Shown here one piece after another: positions 21,991 through 33,343 of a stretch of DNA of 64,000 nucleotides (within the stretch, counting starts at the first letter, position 1; each line of letters opens with the position of its first letter). Source of the DNA: Phaeosaccion multiseriatum (taxonomy: Eukaryota; Ochrophyta, other classes); the NCBI GenBank assembly GCA_965112735.1, contig OZ218956.1, positions 682,001 to 746,000 on the forward strand, written 5' to 3'. A model generated the notes under the pieces. It was not told the origin of the DNA and searched no databases. It was given only the letters and a program-made list of their open reading frames with translations. A program made the translations under genes and the position numbers.

Positions 21991-24900
21991 ATGGTGGCAA
22001 CCGAAGCGTCTCACGAGGAGAATAAGGTAACAAGATCGAAGGGTAAGCGCGGTCTCTCCCTCTCTCACTTGTTCCCTCCCCTCCCCGCTGGTCGTTGTCT
22101 GTTGCCTGCGGCAGGATGCGCTGGAGAATAATGCGGCTCTTATGGACAAGTACAGGTACCTTGCAGAGAGCTCTCGCCCCCGACCCCGCGGAGGCACCCA
22201 CCCCCTGCTCCTCTTCTTTCCCCCGGTTTGTTCTCCCCCTCACTTTCCCGTTTCAGCCGGCAGATTGGCGCGTACGGACTGGAAGCCATGTCCAAGCTGC
22301 TCAATCTGAAGGTCAGCGAGCTTGAACCAAACCCTTTTGCAAACCCGCGCCTGTCCTTACTCACACACGCTCCTTGCCGCGCACCCGCCTGTCAGGTGCT
22401 CGTGGTGGGCCTCCAAGGGGTGGGCATTGAGACTGCCAAGGACTTGGTGTTGGCCGGGCCGGGGGCAGTTACTCTCTATGACCCTACACCAGCCACAATT
22501 GCAGATCTCGGGGCCAACTTTTTTCTGAGAGAAGACGATGTGGGGAAGCCGAGGGCGGAGGCAGTGGCATCTCGCCTGCAGGAGCTGAATGGGATGGTGG
22601 CAGTGAGTGTGGCGCCAGGAACGTCACTGACTTGTCCGCCCGAGGAGACAATAAAGAGCCACAGCTGTGTGGTGTTTTGCAATGGCGCTCAGAAGGACCT
22701 CCTGGCCTGTGATGCCGTGTGCCGAGAAGCAGGGGTGGCCTTCATCGCCGTGGGCACACTCGGGGGGTTCGGCTACGTGTTTTCGGACTTTGGCCAGGCC
22801 CATGTCATCAAGGACGCCACCGGAGAGAATGTCGCCACTCGACTTATTGTTGATGTGACCAACGACAAGGAGGGGGCCGTCGTGAGTCTCTTGGGGGCGA
22901 ATGGGGAGGAGGGCGGGAGGCTGCACGGCATTGAGTGCACCGAGCACGAGGGGTGGGTGGAGATTAGCGATGTGGAGGGCATGGACGGGGCCATCAACAC
23001 GCCCAAGGGAAGGCCCGTCAAGGTGAAAACCATGACCAAGACGGTTACGCACAAGGTGAAGAACAGCAGCGGGGAGGAGGAGACCAAGGAGAAGCAGGCC
23101 TTCGACGGCTATCGGCTGCGGCTGGAGGGGGTGGACTCCTCGGCATTGTCGCCGTACAAGAACGGGGGGGTGCTCACGCAGGTCAAGCAGCCCTTCACAA
23201 AGGCCTACCGCAGCCTGCAGGACAGCCTCTTGCAGCCGGTGGCGGAGGGCGAGTTCGGGCTCCTCTTTACGGACGGGGCCAAGTTTGGGCGGGGAGAGCA
23301 GCTCCACTTTGCCCTCCTCGCGCTGTGGGCCTTCGAAGAAGCCAAGGGCCGGCTGCCAGAGGCGGGCAACAAGGCCGAGTCGGCGGAGGTCCTGTCCATC
23401 GCGGAGGGGATGGTCAAGAAGCACAAGGCAGAGGCGGAGGGCAGCTGCTTGGTGGTGGAGGAGCTGGAGGCCAAGGTGGTGGAGAAGCTTGCGCTGTACG
23501 CTGCCGTGGAGCTGCAGCCCCTCGCGGCCTTCTTCGGGGGGGTGGTGGCGCAGGAAGTGGTGAAGCTGACGGGCAAGTACTCGCCCCTGAACCAGTGGCT
23601 GCACATGGACTTTGTTGAGGTGCTGCCCGACGAGCCTGCCGACGATGCAGGGCCGCAGGGCACCCGCTACGACCACTTGCTCACGGTCTACGGCCAGCGC
23701 TTTGTGCAGGACAAGCTCAACAACGGTATGTGCGGATGTTACGTGTGTTCTCTTGTGCTTCCTCCCCAGCAGCCCGCCCTTTGGTTCAAACACCGTTTCA
23801 CCTGTGTGCGCCTGTGTGTCTGACACCTTAGGCAAGACCTTCATGGTGGGGTGCGGTGCTCTGGGTTGCGAGTTCCTCAAAAACTTCGCCCTGCTGGGAG
23901 TGGGGGTCGGGCCCGAGGGCGGCATCACCGTCACGGACAACGACCGCATCGAAGTGTCCAACCTCAGCCGACAGTTCCTCTTCCGGGAGGAAAACGTGGG
24001 CCAGCCCAAGAGTCAGGCAGCGGCGGATGCCGTCATTGCGATGAACAAGGCCATCAAGGTCAGCAGTGGTAGTGCTGTGGCTGTCTCTTTGGCTCTGGAC
24101 TAGTCTAATACATCGTCGCCATCTGATGGTCGCCTTTTCCTTTGCTCTCTCTCTCTCTCCTTGCAGCTCACCACGATGGAGACATTGGTGTGTCCCGAGA
24201 CGGAGTCAAGCTTCCCCGACGCGTTCTGGGAGAGCCAGGACTGGATCACCAACGCGCTCGACAACGTCAAGGTAAGCTGCCTGCCGCCCCCTCCACCTAC
24301 AAAGCCCTGCTGCTCCTCGCCTCTGACCAGGCCCTCTCGCTTTCCTTTCGTGTGTGTGTGCTGTTGTGTTGCTCACCAAGGCTCGCCTGTACGTGGATAG
24401 TCGGTGCGTGTTCTACGCCAAGCCGCTCCTGGAGAGTGGAACCCTGGGCACCAAGTGTAATGTGCAGGTGGGTGGATGGGGTACGATCGTTCTTACTGAG
24501 GGTCGCTTCACGTCTGTCGCTCCTCCACCCCTTTCTTGTCTCCTCTCTCGTCTCTTTCTCTCCCTCTCCATGTCTCTTTTGTCACTCTCACTCTCTCACA
24601 CCCTCTGCCTCCTCTCTTTCTTGGTTCTCATGTGTATCCCGCTCCTTTGCTCTCTTATTCTCTCCCCGCTCTCTTTTTTCTCTCCCATCTGCCGGACCTG
24701 ACTCGTCTTCCACAGGTGGTGATTCCGCACGTCACAGCCTCGTACAGCGACGGGCCCAAGGACGACAACAACCAAGACAGCATCCCCATGTGCACGCTGC
24801 GCAACTTCCCCAGCCTAATCGAGCACTGTATCGAATGGGCCCGAGCGCAGTTCGAGGACACCTTCGTCGCCCCCTTCGGTACGGCTGCAATTTAACTGTT

Positions 24901-26608
24901 AACTACGTGCACACATATACACACACCACACTTGTTGTAGACAGTAGAGTAGTCGAGCTTAACTTCCCCCCAAACCCCCCTCACCAGCCTGCCGCTCGTT
25001 CTCTTCCGCCATGCCATGCCTCCTCAGCGGAGGCGAAGAAGTTTGTGAACAACCGCGACGCGTTCCTATCGGCCATCCGCTCCACGACATTGGACAACCC
25101 CAACAAGGCCAAGGCTTTGTCAGCATCGCTTAAGGCGGCGGCCGATTTACAGGTGCTGAAGGACATTGTGGACAAGGGGAGGAAGGGCCTGACCTTCTCT
25201 GACTGCCTCACCGAGGCTTTCGGCATCTTCCACGCTGTGTTCCGCGACAAGGTGCTGCAGCTCATCCATAGGTGGGTCGATGTGGGGTGGGGGGTCGGTG
25301 GGCTGGTGAGAGAGTGGGCGGGTGGGTGGGTGGGTAAGGGAGTGGGTGGATGGGTGTGGAAGTGGGTGGGTGGATGGGTGGATAGGTGGGTGGGTGCGGG
25401 GGTAGGTGACAAAGCGGGGTGGTAAGTAACTCAATGACCATTCGTTTAATGAACACACATATTCCTGCTGCAGTTTTCCGGAGGATCACCGCGTGGAGAG
25501 CGGGGAACGCTTCTGGACCGGCGCCAAGCGCTTCCCCACGGCAGCGCATCTCGACTTTAGCAACCCGCAGCACATGGCTTTTGTCATCTCCGCAGCCAAC
25601 ATCCTAGCCGCAGGGTACGGGGTCTTGCCTCCTCCAGAGGAAGCGCTTTTGCCTCTCGACGCGCCCGAGAGGCAGGTGGAGGCCGCGGTGGCTCATTTGA
25701 CCACGCTTGACGTGCCCATGTGGACGCCTTCAGGGGAGAAGGTGGACCTGTCGGAGGGGGGTGAGACCACGACCGAGGCTGCTGATGATGCCATGGATGT
25801 AACTGACGGCGACGGCGATGATGGCAGCCTGGACAAGGTAGCGGCTCTGCTGCAGGAGCTGCAGGAGGTGGATCTCAAGGGGCTGCGCTTCAGCCCCGCA
25901 GACTTCGAGAAGGACCAGGACCTCAACTTCCACATCGACTTTGTCTCAGCGGCGGCCAACCTCCGCGCACACAACTACCGCATCAAGGAGACGAGTCGGC
26001 ACTCGTGCAAGATGATCGCGGGGAAGATCATCCCTGCACTAGCCACCACCACGGCCTCGGTGTGTGGCCTGGTCATGGTGGAGCTGCTCAAGGTGCTGCA
26101 GGGCAAGCCGCTGGAGGCCTACAAGGACTCCTCCAACAACCTCGGCCTCAACAGCTACTTCTTCAGCGAGCCCGCCCCACCTGAGAAGGCCAAGGACGAA
26201 TACGACCCCATCAACATGGCGGAAGTGCGCTGTGTGCCCTCGGCCTTCACAAAGTGGGACAAGACCGTGGTGGACTGCGGTGACCTCACTCTCCGGCAGT
26301 TCCTTGACGCCTTCAAGCAGCAGACGGGCCTCACAGTGGAGCTGTTGTTTCACAGCGTCAGCGAGCTGGAGGGGGCCCAGCGAGGCCTCATGCTGTTCGA
26401 CTTGGAGGCGTGGAGCCCCAAGCTCAAGGAGCTATATGCCTCCAAGATGGACTGCAGTCTGCGCAAGTGGACGGCGGAACGCTACCAAGAGGCTCCGGTG
26501 GAGGTGATGCTGCCCACTCGCAAGTATGTAGAGCTGCAGGTCACTGCGCTGGATGACGAGGGTAACCCCTGCAGAGTGCCGGCGTGCGTGTACCGCTGGG
26601 CGAGGTAG
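21991..26608 (+). CDS. UBA1: Ubiquitin-activating enzyme E1
   Basis: Ten exons (21991-22026, 22115-22155, 22257-22311, 22396-23725, 23832-24058, 24167-24271, 24381-24467, 24716-24878, 25028-25271, 25474-26608) give 1140 residues, close to the usual 1,050-1,150. The inactive adenylation half starts [16 protein letters not shown]. The active half has the ATP-binding [14 protein letters not shown] and [18 protein letters not shown]. The catalytic Cys lies in [12 protein letters not shown], matching SIPICTLKNFP of human UBA1. The second catalytic half includes [47 protein letters not shown] and [16 protein letters not shown], and the C-terminal ubiquitin-fold domain ends ACVYRWAR. The enzyme adenylates ubiquitin with ATP, forms a thioester and passes it to E2s, in cytosol and nucleus. 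An acidic loop ([15 protein letters not shown]) is inserted in the active domain. Intron 9 is G-rich. Confidence 0.98.
25272..25420. repeat. GGTG/GGGT-rich tract in UBA1 intron 9
   Basis: Repeated GGGTGGGTGGGT and GTGGGTGGATGG words fill the first 150 bp of the intron. The transcribed RNA strand is G-rich here and has several runs able to form G-quadruplexes. Confidence 0.85.
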
Positions 26609-26785
26609 AGCGTCGGCAGGGCAAAGGACTCGAACAGTGGCGGGGCCCACTCAGCCCCCCTCTTAATTTTAATTAATTAAGAAATTCCATGTCAACTGTA
26701 AGGTTACACTCTGACGGACCGCCCCTTGCCATGTCAACACGCCGCGGCAGGTAAGTAAGTAAGACGGTGCTGTCACTCAGTCTTG

Positions 26786-27490
26786 TCACGCGGTGTTGTG
26801 TCGACTCCGCCTCAGTAAGAGCGCCTCGATTTGCTCTAGCGAAAGGCCCTTGGTCTCCGGGACGTGTTTCTGTGCGTGTTGGGGGGTGCGTGTGGGGCGG
26901 CAGTACAGGGCCTCAGACACGAGGGGGACAGAGGCACCTTTCGCGGTTGTGGGGTTGGGGTGGCACGTTACCTTAATGAAGTACAGCGCATACACGTCGA
27001 GCGCAGCGAAGAGGCCGAAGGTCCAAGACACCCCCACGTACTCCATAAAGCTGAAGGAGGGCACAAGAGAGAGAGAGAGAAAGGCAAGAGAGAGAGGTAG
27101 AGAGAGAGAGAGAGAGAGAAGGGGAGGGAGAAAGGTGGTCAGCAGGCCGAGGGTACCGAGTACAAGCGAAGGGGTCAGGACAGGACTTCAGAGCCGCGCC
27201 GCCAACGGGAGGCCTTTGCTTCTCCTTGGCACACACGCCCACGCCAACGTACCTCGGGAAGACGAGCGTGACGACAAGGTTGCTGAAGAAGTTCATGACC
27301 ACCGACACCGAGATGGCCTTACCGCGCACCTCCAGAGGGAAGATCTCGCTGATGATGAGCCACACCACTGGCCCGAAACCCACCTAGGGCGGACAGAGGG
27401 GCAGGGGAGGAGGAGAAGCGGTGAGGAGGAGGAGGAGGAGGAGGAGGAGGAGGAGGTGAGGGAAGCGGCAAGGGGAAGGTGCCCCCCATC

Positions 27491-27531
<41 letters not shown>

Positions 27532-27544
27532 ACAACAACAACAC

Positions 27545-27643
<99 letters not shown>

Positions 27644-29421
27644 GCATAGCAACAACAACAACAACAGCCGCAACACAGACGCCCGAGAGTATGGCGCCCT
27701 CACCTGATAGCCGCCAATGTACAAAAACATTGCCATGAGGATGTACACCTTTTGAGTGTCCAGGCCCTGCGCCCCGCAGCACGTACAACTGCTGCTGCTG
27801 CTACTGCTGCTGCTGCTGGAGGAGGCGCAATCGCAGGCAGAGGACGCCCAGCTGCACTGGCTTGAGCAGTCGGATTGCGAGTGATAACCGTTGCAGTCGT
27901 CCTCACTCTCGTAGGGGAACATGAAGGCCACCACCAGCACTACCAGCGCCACCAGCATGAGCACGCAGCCTATGTTTAGCAGCTTCACCCTGCCACGCCC
28001 GTCCACCGAGAAGACGGCGACGAGCGTGGCGCACAGCTTGAACGCGGCCACCATGACCGACGCGCTGTTTCCCAGCCCCACGTCCGCGAAGATGCTGTCT
28101 GCGTAGTACAGCACGGAGGGCTGGCCAGTCACCTGAGCTCGGGGGTGTGGGGCAGGACGGGCGATGAGGGGAGGACACGGGACCGGGGGCGGTGGGGTGG
28201 GAGGAAGGATCTCCTCCTCCTCCTCTTCATCCGCCTCCTCCTCCTCTTCCTCCTCCTCGTCGTCGTCGTCGTCGAGCAACCCTACCTGCTGCAGCACCAC
28301 GAGTCCCACTCCGACCATGAGGGCGGGCCGGCAGGTCGGAGACAGGAGCGCTCGGAAGCCCACAGATGCCGCCTCCGCGCCCTTCTCTGCGGACGCCTGG
28401 ATCTCGGCAATGGCCAGCTCGCTGCCGGTTGTGCAGGGCAGGCAGTCAGCGGTAGAGGGAGGGTCAGACGCAAGATGCAGACAAGCACATTATTTACGGG
28501 GGGGGCACTTTGCACGTTGCCCTTGCACTTACCTGATGGTCGGCGTGACGAAGTGCAGCGACTGGCGGGCCTGCACCATCCGCCCCTTGAGCACCAGCCA
28601 GCGCGCAGAGGGAGGCATGCAGTACATGCCGCTGCACATGAGCAGGGCGGGGATGGCGCCTAGCGAGTACACGGTCCGCCAGCCCCCCACAGTGTCCTCG
28701 TACATCCAGCCCAAGACGTAGCCCAACAGGATGCCCACCACCACCATGGCCTCCTTCATAGACACGAGCACGCCGCGCACGCTCGCAGGAGCCATCTCAC
28801 CAATGTACGCAGGGGCCTGTGGTCGCGCGAGGTGGGGGAAACAAGAAAGTCCCACCAATTGTAAGGAGCGGGTCGGACGAGGGCCTGCGACTTCATGGTA
28901 CTCACCCCGTGCATTGCAAAGCCGCATCCGAGCCCGTAGCATAGGCGGCCCGACATGAGAACGCTGACTCCCAGCGCAGGAGCCCAGGACGAGTTTCCAC
29001 TGACACCCTCTACGATGCTCCCCACAAAGAACAGGATGGACGCAATTATAAGCTCCACCCTTCGCCCAATCAAGTCCCCTACACGAAAGCAAATGATGCT
29101 GCCAAACATGGCGCCCAGCACGCCGCTGGACGTAATAACGCCCTGAAGAAATGTGCTGTTCGCCACCACACTACTCCACGTGACATCTGACAGGTCGTCG
29201 TCGACGAGCATGGCCAGCACAGAGCTCGTCGCACCAATATCGTACCCAAAGAGCAGGCCACCGAGGGCTGGAAAGAAGAACACAAAGAAAGTCCTTTTTC
29301 GGCTGTAAGTGACGGAAGCTCCACTCTTCACGTCTCCTCCACCTCCTCGTCCTAGTGCTGCCGCGGCTGCATCATTCTCCTCCTTCAACAATGGCGTATT
29401 CTCGTATCCCTTTTCCATCAT
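26786..29421 (-). CDS. Sugar/H+ transporter of the VGT1 type (MFS)
   Basis: Exons 28906-29421, 28533-28816, 28286-28421, 27704-28132, 27253-27383, 26972-27050 and 26786-26869 give 552 residues with about twelve membrane segments. Sugar-porter signatures: GGLLFGYDIGATSS, RVGDLIGRRVEL, GGWRTVYSLG, QQ-VTGQPSVLYYADSIF, GFGPVVWLIISEIFPLEVRGKA and PETKGLSLEQIE. The QQVTGQPSVLYY and PETKGLSLE motifs match the plant vacuolar glucose transporter VGT1/xylose-symporter-like branch rather than GLUT or STP. The usual PESPRW is PPSARW here. Between two late helices lies an expanded Ser/Cys-rich loop (SACDC, an eleven-Ser run, CTCCG). The N-terminus has a dileucine-like TPLLKEE motif, which would suit vacuolar sorting (inference). 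Intron 4 carries a CAA repeat. Confidence 0.93.
27488..27664. repeat. CAA microsatellite in sugar transporter intron 4
   Basis: About 175 bp of (CAA)n with a few CA/CAC interruptions inside the intron 27384-27703. It is transcribed as (UUG)n. It makes long spurious open frames of Asn, Gln, Val or Cys. Confidence 0.95.
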
Positions 29422-29716
29422 TGCTGCACGCAATGGCAGCGAGTCAGAAGACGCGAAAAAGCGCCAAGGAAGTTCCAAAACTGCCTCCCTGATGCCTTCT
29501 TCGAGACAAGAGGCCCACCTACTCAGTCGAGCCGATGTACAGCGATAGAAGCTGTAAAGAAGCGAGCATCTCGTCTTGCAGAAAGAAAAAGGGGTTCCGC
29601 GAAACCGGAGCCAGCTGTGAGTGAGCCCCTGGATCACCAACCCTTACACCTTATACCCCCTCTCTCACTTCTTGTGCTTCTCGATCCAAGCAGTTGTGGG
29701 TGATGACTTAAGCTCC

Positions 29717-30844
29717 ATGCGGTCGTCATGGTGGGCGAAACTCGCCGTGTATCTGCTGACGGGAGCAGCCCTGGTTATGATGGCTTCGTTCCTGCGGGTG
29801 ACGAGGATAAATGGGTCCGAAAGGCCAACTGGCGACATGACGCTTACCGCGCGGCTGTTTGGCTGGACCAAGCTTGTGCGATGCCAGTATGTGTGCGAGG
29901 ATTTGTCTTCGTATACGGCAGAGGTGTGGAGTCGACAAGATGTGCGAGAGAGGTATGACGCCGAATTATGGCGGCGAAGAGAGAGAAAGTCTTCGCGCCG
30001 GAGCCTGTTGGCAATCACCACTTGCAACCAGTGGCACATTACAGAGACATTGCTGCGTCACTTGGTGGATAGCTATGACAATGCGGGGGTAGAGAGAAGC
30101 TTCGATGTGGTGGTGATTGACGACAACAGCGAAGATGGCACGCCTGCAAGAGTGGCAGACTCGTTCGGGCCAGACACTTTCTATGTGGTGACTAAGGAGA
30201 AGCCCCGCGGCCTGACGCACAGCTGGAATGTGGCGTACCAAATCTTCAAGGGGGAGGGCTACGAGAACTTCTTCCTCGTGAACAATGACCTCATCATTCC
30301 GCGGGGAGCCCTGGAGCGCATGGCGGAGGCTCTCGAGACTGACTCGCGCATCGACGAGCTGGGCCCGCTGTACCACGAACAGGGGCTGGGCGCGGGGGCC
30401 AAGGCAAAGAACTACCCATACCAAAACGTTGCTGTCACCAGGCCGGACAGTGGTGCTGAGAAGCTCCTGGACGACTTGCCGCTGAGCGTGGACGAGATTC
30501 AGCGACGGGTGGAGCTGGTGCCAGGGGCGGGGGGGGGGGCGGTTAGCGAGGCGCCCATGGGCATGCTAGGCAGCTTCCTGGGCTTCAATCGACGCATCAT
30601 TGCCAAGGAGATACAGCCACACCACCTGTTCTGCCCCAGCTTGGTCAACCTCGGCCAGGAGGCGGAGATGCGGTGCCGCACGGGCGACAAGGCCATCCAC
30701 GCCTTTGTGAGTCGGGAGGCCTTTGTGTTCCACTCCAAGGGGGGCACTTTGGGCGGCTACGGGCAGGCGGGCAGAAACAGCATCATGGAATGTCACAGCC
30801 CCGCAGCGAACGCCGAGAATGCGCCTCCCGCCGCCGGCGAGTAG
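29717..30844 (+). CDS. Family 2 glycosyltransferase, type II membrane protein
   Basis: A single exon of 375 residues. A membrane anchor (AVYLLTGAALVMMASFL, residues about 9-25) near the N-terminus is followed by a lumenal GT-A domain: LLAITTCNQW, FDVVVIDDNSEDGTPARV (nucleotide-sugar site), KPRGLTHSWNVAYQIF, then YENFFLVNNDLIIPRGALERM, where NND stands in the place of the usual DxD metal motif. The C-terminal part has MGMLGSFLGFNRRIIAKEI and a SLVNLGQEAEMRCR segment. Golgi location is likely from the topology. Donor and acceptor sugars are unknown. An upstream in-frame ATG at 29621 would add 32 residues; 29717 is preferred because it places the anchor close to the N-terminus. The gene is divergent from the sugar transporter. 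Confidence 0.85.
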   Translation: MRSSWWAKLAVYLLTGAALVMMASFLRVTRINGSERPTGDMTLTARLFGWTKLVRCQYVCEDLSSYTAEVWSRQDVRERYDAELWRRRERKSSRRSLLAITTCNQWHITETLLRHLVDSYDNAGVERSFDVVVIDDNSEDGTPARVADSFGPDTFYVVTKEKPRGLTHSWNVAYQIFKGEGYENFFLVNNDLIIPRGALERMAEALETDSRIDELGPLYHEQGLGAGAKAKNYPYQNVAVTRPDSGAEKLLDDLPLSVDEIQRRVELVPGAGGGAVSEAPMGMLGSFLGFNRRIIAKEIQPHHLFCPSLVNLGQEAEMRCRTGDKAIHAFVSREAFVFHSKGGTLGGYGQAGRNSIMECHSPAANAENAPPAAGE

Positions 30845-31186
30845 AAGGGTCGGGGCAGTATGGGTGTAGGACGTCGAAAGCCAACAGGATATTAAAAAAG
30901 CACTCAGCTCTGCAATTACTAGGCCAAGTGTGCCTCTTTTCTTCCTTGCTGTGGCACAGGAAAGCTATGCCATCGATCCTCCATCCGCTCCCCCCATGCA
31001 TCAGCACAGCAAAGCTATGCCATTGATCCTCCATCCGCTCCCCCCATGCATCAGCACAGGGAACGACCGTATTGCGCCCCTCTTCTACTTTTGTGGCACA
31101 GGAAGCCCTTTGCCATCGATCCTCTATCCGTTCCCATGTATCTCGTCAAGCAGCACAAGAAACACCCCTTCTCAGGCGCTGCTCCC
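30845..31186. other. Convergent 3' intergenic region with minisatellite
   Basis: This stretch holds the 3' ends of the glycosyltransferase and the RS/DNPH1-like gene. About a third is made of a 50-bp tandem repeat. No gene seen. Confidence 0.7.
30961..31060. repeat. 50-bp tandem duplication
   Basis: Two adjacent 50-bp copies (30961-31010, 31011-31060) starting AAAGCTATGCCATC differ at about two positions. A third, degraded copy is recognisable at about 31092-31140, and the words before the first and third copies (TGTGGCACAGGAA) also match, so the ancestral unit was longer. Confidence 0.92.
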
Positions 31187-33151
31187 TCAAGTGTCTTCGT
31201 TGCTGGCTTGCATGACGCTTCCATCGCTTCTGCTGCGGCTGCGGCTGCGGTTCCTCCTGTCAGACTGCTCATTCTCCTCGTCGTGGTCCTCACTCTTCCT
31301 CCCTCTCTCTCTACGGTCGCTGTCCTCCTCCTGCTCAGCCGAGTCCTCCTCCTCCCCCCGATCAGCTTTGCTCCTCCTCCTCCCCTGCTGCTGGCCCTGC
31401 TGGTCCTGCTGAGTCACTGGGTTTACTACTGTGGCAAAGTAGTCGTCAAGAGCCGCCACGGCTCCATCTATATCCTGGTACTCCACAATGTGCCCTCGCC
31501 CGTCCCCCTTGATCTTGCTGGACAGATTCCGCCCGCTGCTCGCGTCGAACAAGCAAAGGGAGCTCTTCTTCCGCCGGCTGGCCCAAAAGCAGAAGTCGTA
31601 ACCGACTTCATGTGAGGGCAAGGTCAAGTCCAGCACCATCAAGTCTGCGGCCTTCATCTTGTCCAGCTGCCCCGACAAACAACGCGCACCAAGAAAACGA
31701 CCACAACATGCGTAAGTGAGATGATGGGAGAGAGGGACAGAGAGTCTATGCACACGCAGCACAGCACACAACACAACGGACCTGCGTACGGCTGTGAGCG
31801 AGCTCCGGGTCTTCTCCCACCGCCCCATGTCTATCCTCTTCTTCTCTGGTCTCGGACGCGTCCCCGTCCTCGTCCTGAGAGCCTCTCCTCCGTCCGTCCT
31901 CGCTTGTCTCACCCTTCACCTTCACCCCCTCGCTTGGCTCTCCATCCACGCTCACCCCCTCGGCTTCAGGAGGGTTCAGCACCTTCCCGTACTCCTTTTC
32001 CTATGTATGAAACACGGCAAGAGAAGCGCCTCAGGTCAGGCCCGTCTTGAGTTGGAACACACACACAGGGACAGGTGAGTACTGTACCTCGATTCGCTCC
32101 GCAATCCTCCGAACAAGCTCGGGGTTGGCGAGGGAGGGAAAGCTCAAGTACACCCGATGTGCCTTCGTGGCGTTCGTCGCAGAGGCGTTCGCGTCCGAGT
32201 AACGAGCGTATTTGCAGCTGGTGATGCGCAGGCTGTCCTGTTGGCGGTCTATTTTGATGACGCCCTTCTCACCGATGGCATGAAGGAGCTCTCCGAAGCG
32301 TGAGTACGCGCTGTGGGCAGGGCAAGAGGTCAGAATGGACCCTCTAAAAGTTGGAAGCTTCTCCCAAGCCATGCCATAGGCTACGCAACGCACCTGTTGG
32401 CCACGCTGTAGTCTCTATTGATACGCTGCATGCGGTCATTGACGATGCTCGCGTTCAGCGGGAAGCGCCGACCTGCCTCGCACACCTCCTAACATGTCCG
32501 TGTTCATCAAGGGCAAAAGGAGGGGGCTTAGCAAGGGGGTGTTCCGCCTCCCTCCTCTTGCGCACCCACGGACCCACCTTTATGGCTTGGATGAAAAGCT
32601 GGTCGACCTCATCCTTTTCCAGAAACTTTCCCCTCATGTGGCGAGCCCCTCCCCCCCGACTGCGCCTACCCGCATCGGTTCTGCTATGGCCGTTGCTGAA
32701 GGACGGTGAGGGGGTGAGGGTGAGGGTGAGAGCTGCAAGAAACTCACGCTCACAAAGTCCATGGACTTACCGATTACTGTCCCCATTCCGAGCACCATTT
32801 CTACCGGCATCCCTGTCCCTGTCTCTGTCCCTGTCCCCTCCTCTATCTCTAAACCCGTCCCTCTCTCTACTGTTCCTGTGGCTCCTCGAGTCTCTAGTGT
32901 CCCTCCCGCCTCGCCGATCTCGACTCTCCCGCCGGCCATCTCGAGACCGGCTTCTCCTGAGGGGGGAAACGGGCCAGCAGCGGCGGCAGGTCAGACACAC
33001 AAGGGTAGGCTTGCTGTTATGGAGGCAATGTCCCTCAACCAACCCACCTCGAGTCCTCCCTTCTCCTCCCGTCTCTCTCCCTCGATCTGCTCCTATGGCG
33101 TGAGTCAGCCCTGGGCCTGCTGCTCCGGTACCGGTCCCCGTCGGGCGCCAT
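31187..33151 (-). CDS. RS-rich protein with LOTUS-like and DNPH1-like (nucleoside deoxyribosyltransferase fold) domains
   Basis: Exons 33048-33151, 32771-32956, 32695-32578, 32394-32488, 32088-32310, 31782-32000 and 31187-31666 give 474 residues. Residues 1-115 are an RS/RD-rich domain (SRHRSRSRERDGRR and similar), as in splicing factors. About 117-200 (FLEKDEVDQLFIQAIKEV ... NDRMQRINRDYSVANSAYSR, FGELLHAIGEKGVIKI) looks like an OST-HTH/LOTUS winged helix. From about 213 (HRVYLSFPSLANPELVRRIA, EEKEYGKVL), after a 60-residue acidic insert, to 395 (MKAADLMVLDLTLPSHEVGY, LCLFDASSGRNLSSKIKG, GAVAALDDYF) it follows human DNPH1/Rcl. In my alignment the nucleophile Glu of DNPH1 (GYELG) is Asp here (GYDF), a second catalytic Asp is Gln, and the N-terminal GSIRGG phosphate loop is missing. 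The tail is again RS- and acid-rich. Nuclear RNA-linked role inferred; catalytic activity doubtful. Confidence 0.72.
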
Positions 33152-33343
33152 GGGGCTACTCGTGTATCGACGGAGGTGTGGGTTTTTCAAGGTTGTGCCC
33201 ATATGCTGATGACATGCTGGTCTGCCTTTGCCCCCCTCCTGAGAGAGAGACCTTGAAAGGAAAGGAGGAAGCCTTTCCAGCTGAGAGAGAAATGACGTGA
33301 GGCCGCGCACCGTGTTGTCTTCCTTTCGCTGCGCTGCTTCTGG

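Noticed and set aside
22624-24009. 461-residue antisense frame inside UBA1
   Set aside because: It is the complement of well-conserved E1 coding sequence; GC-rich codons avoid stops on the other strand.
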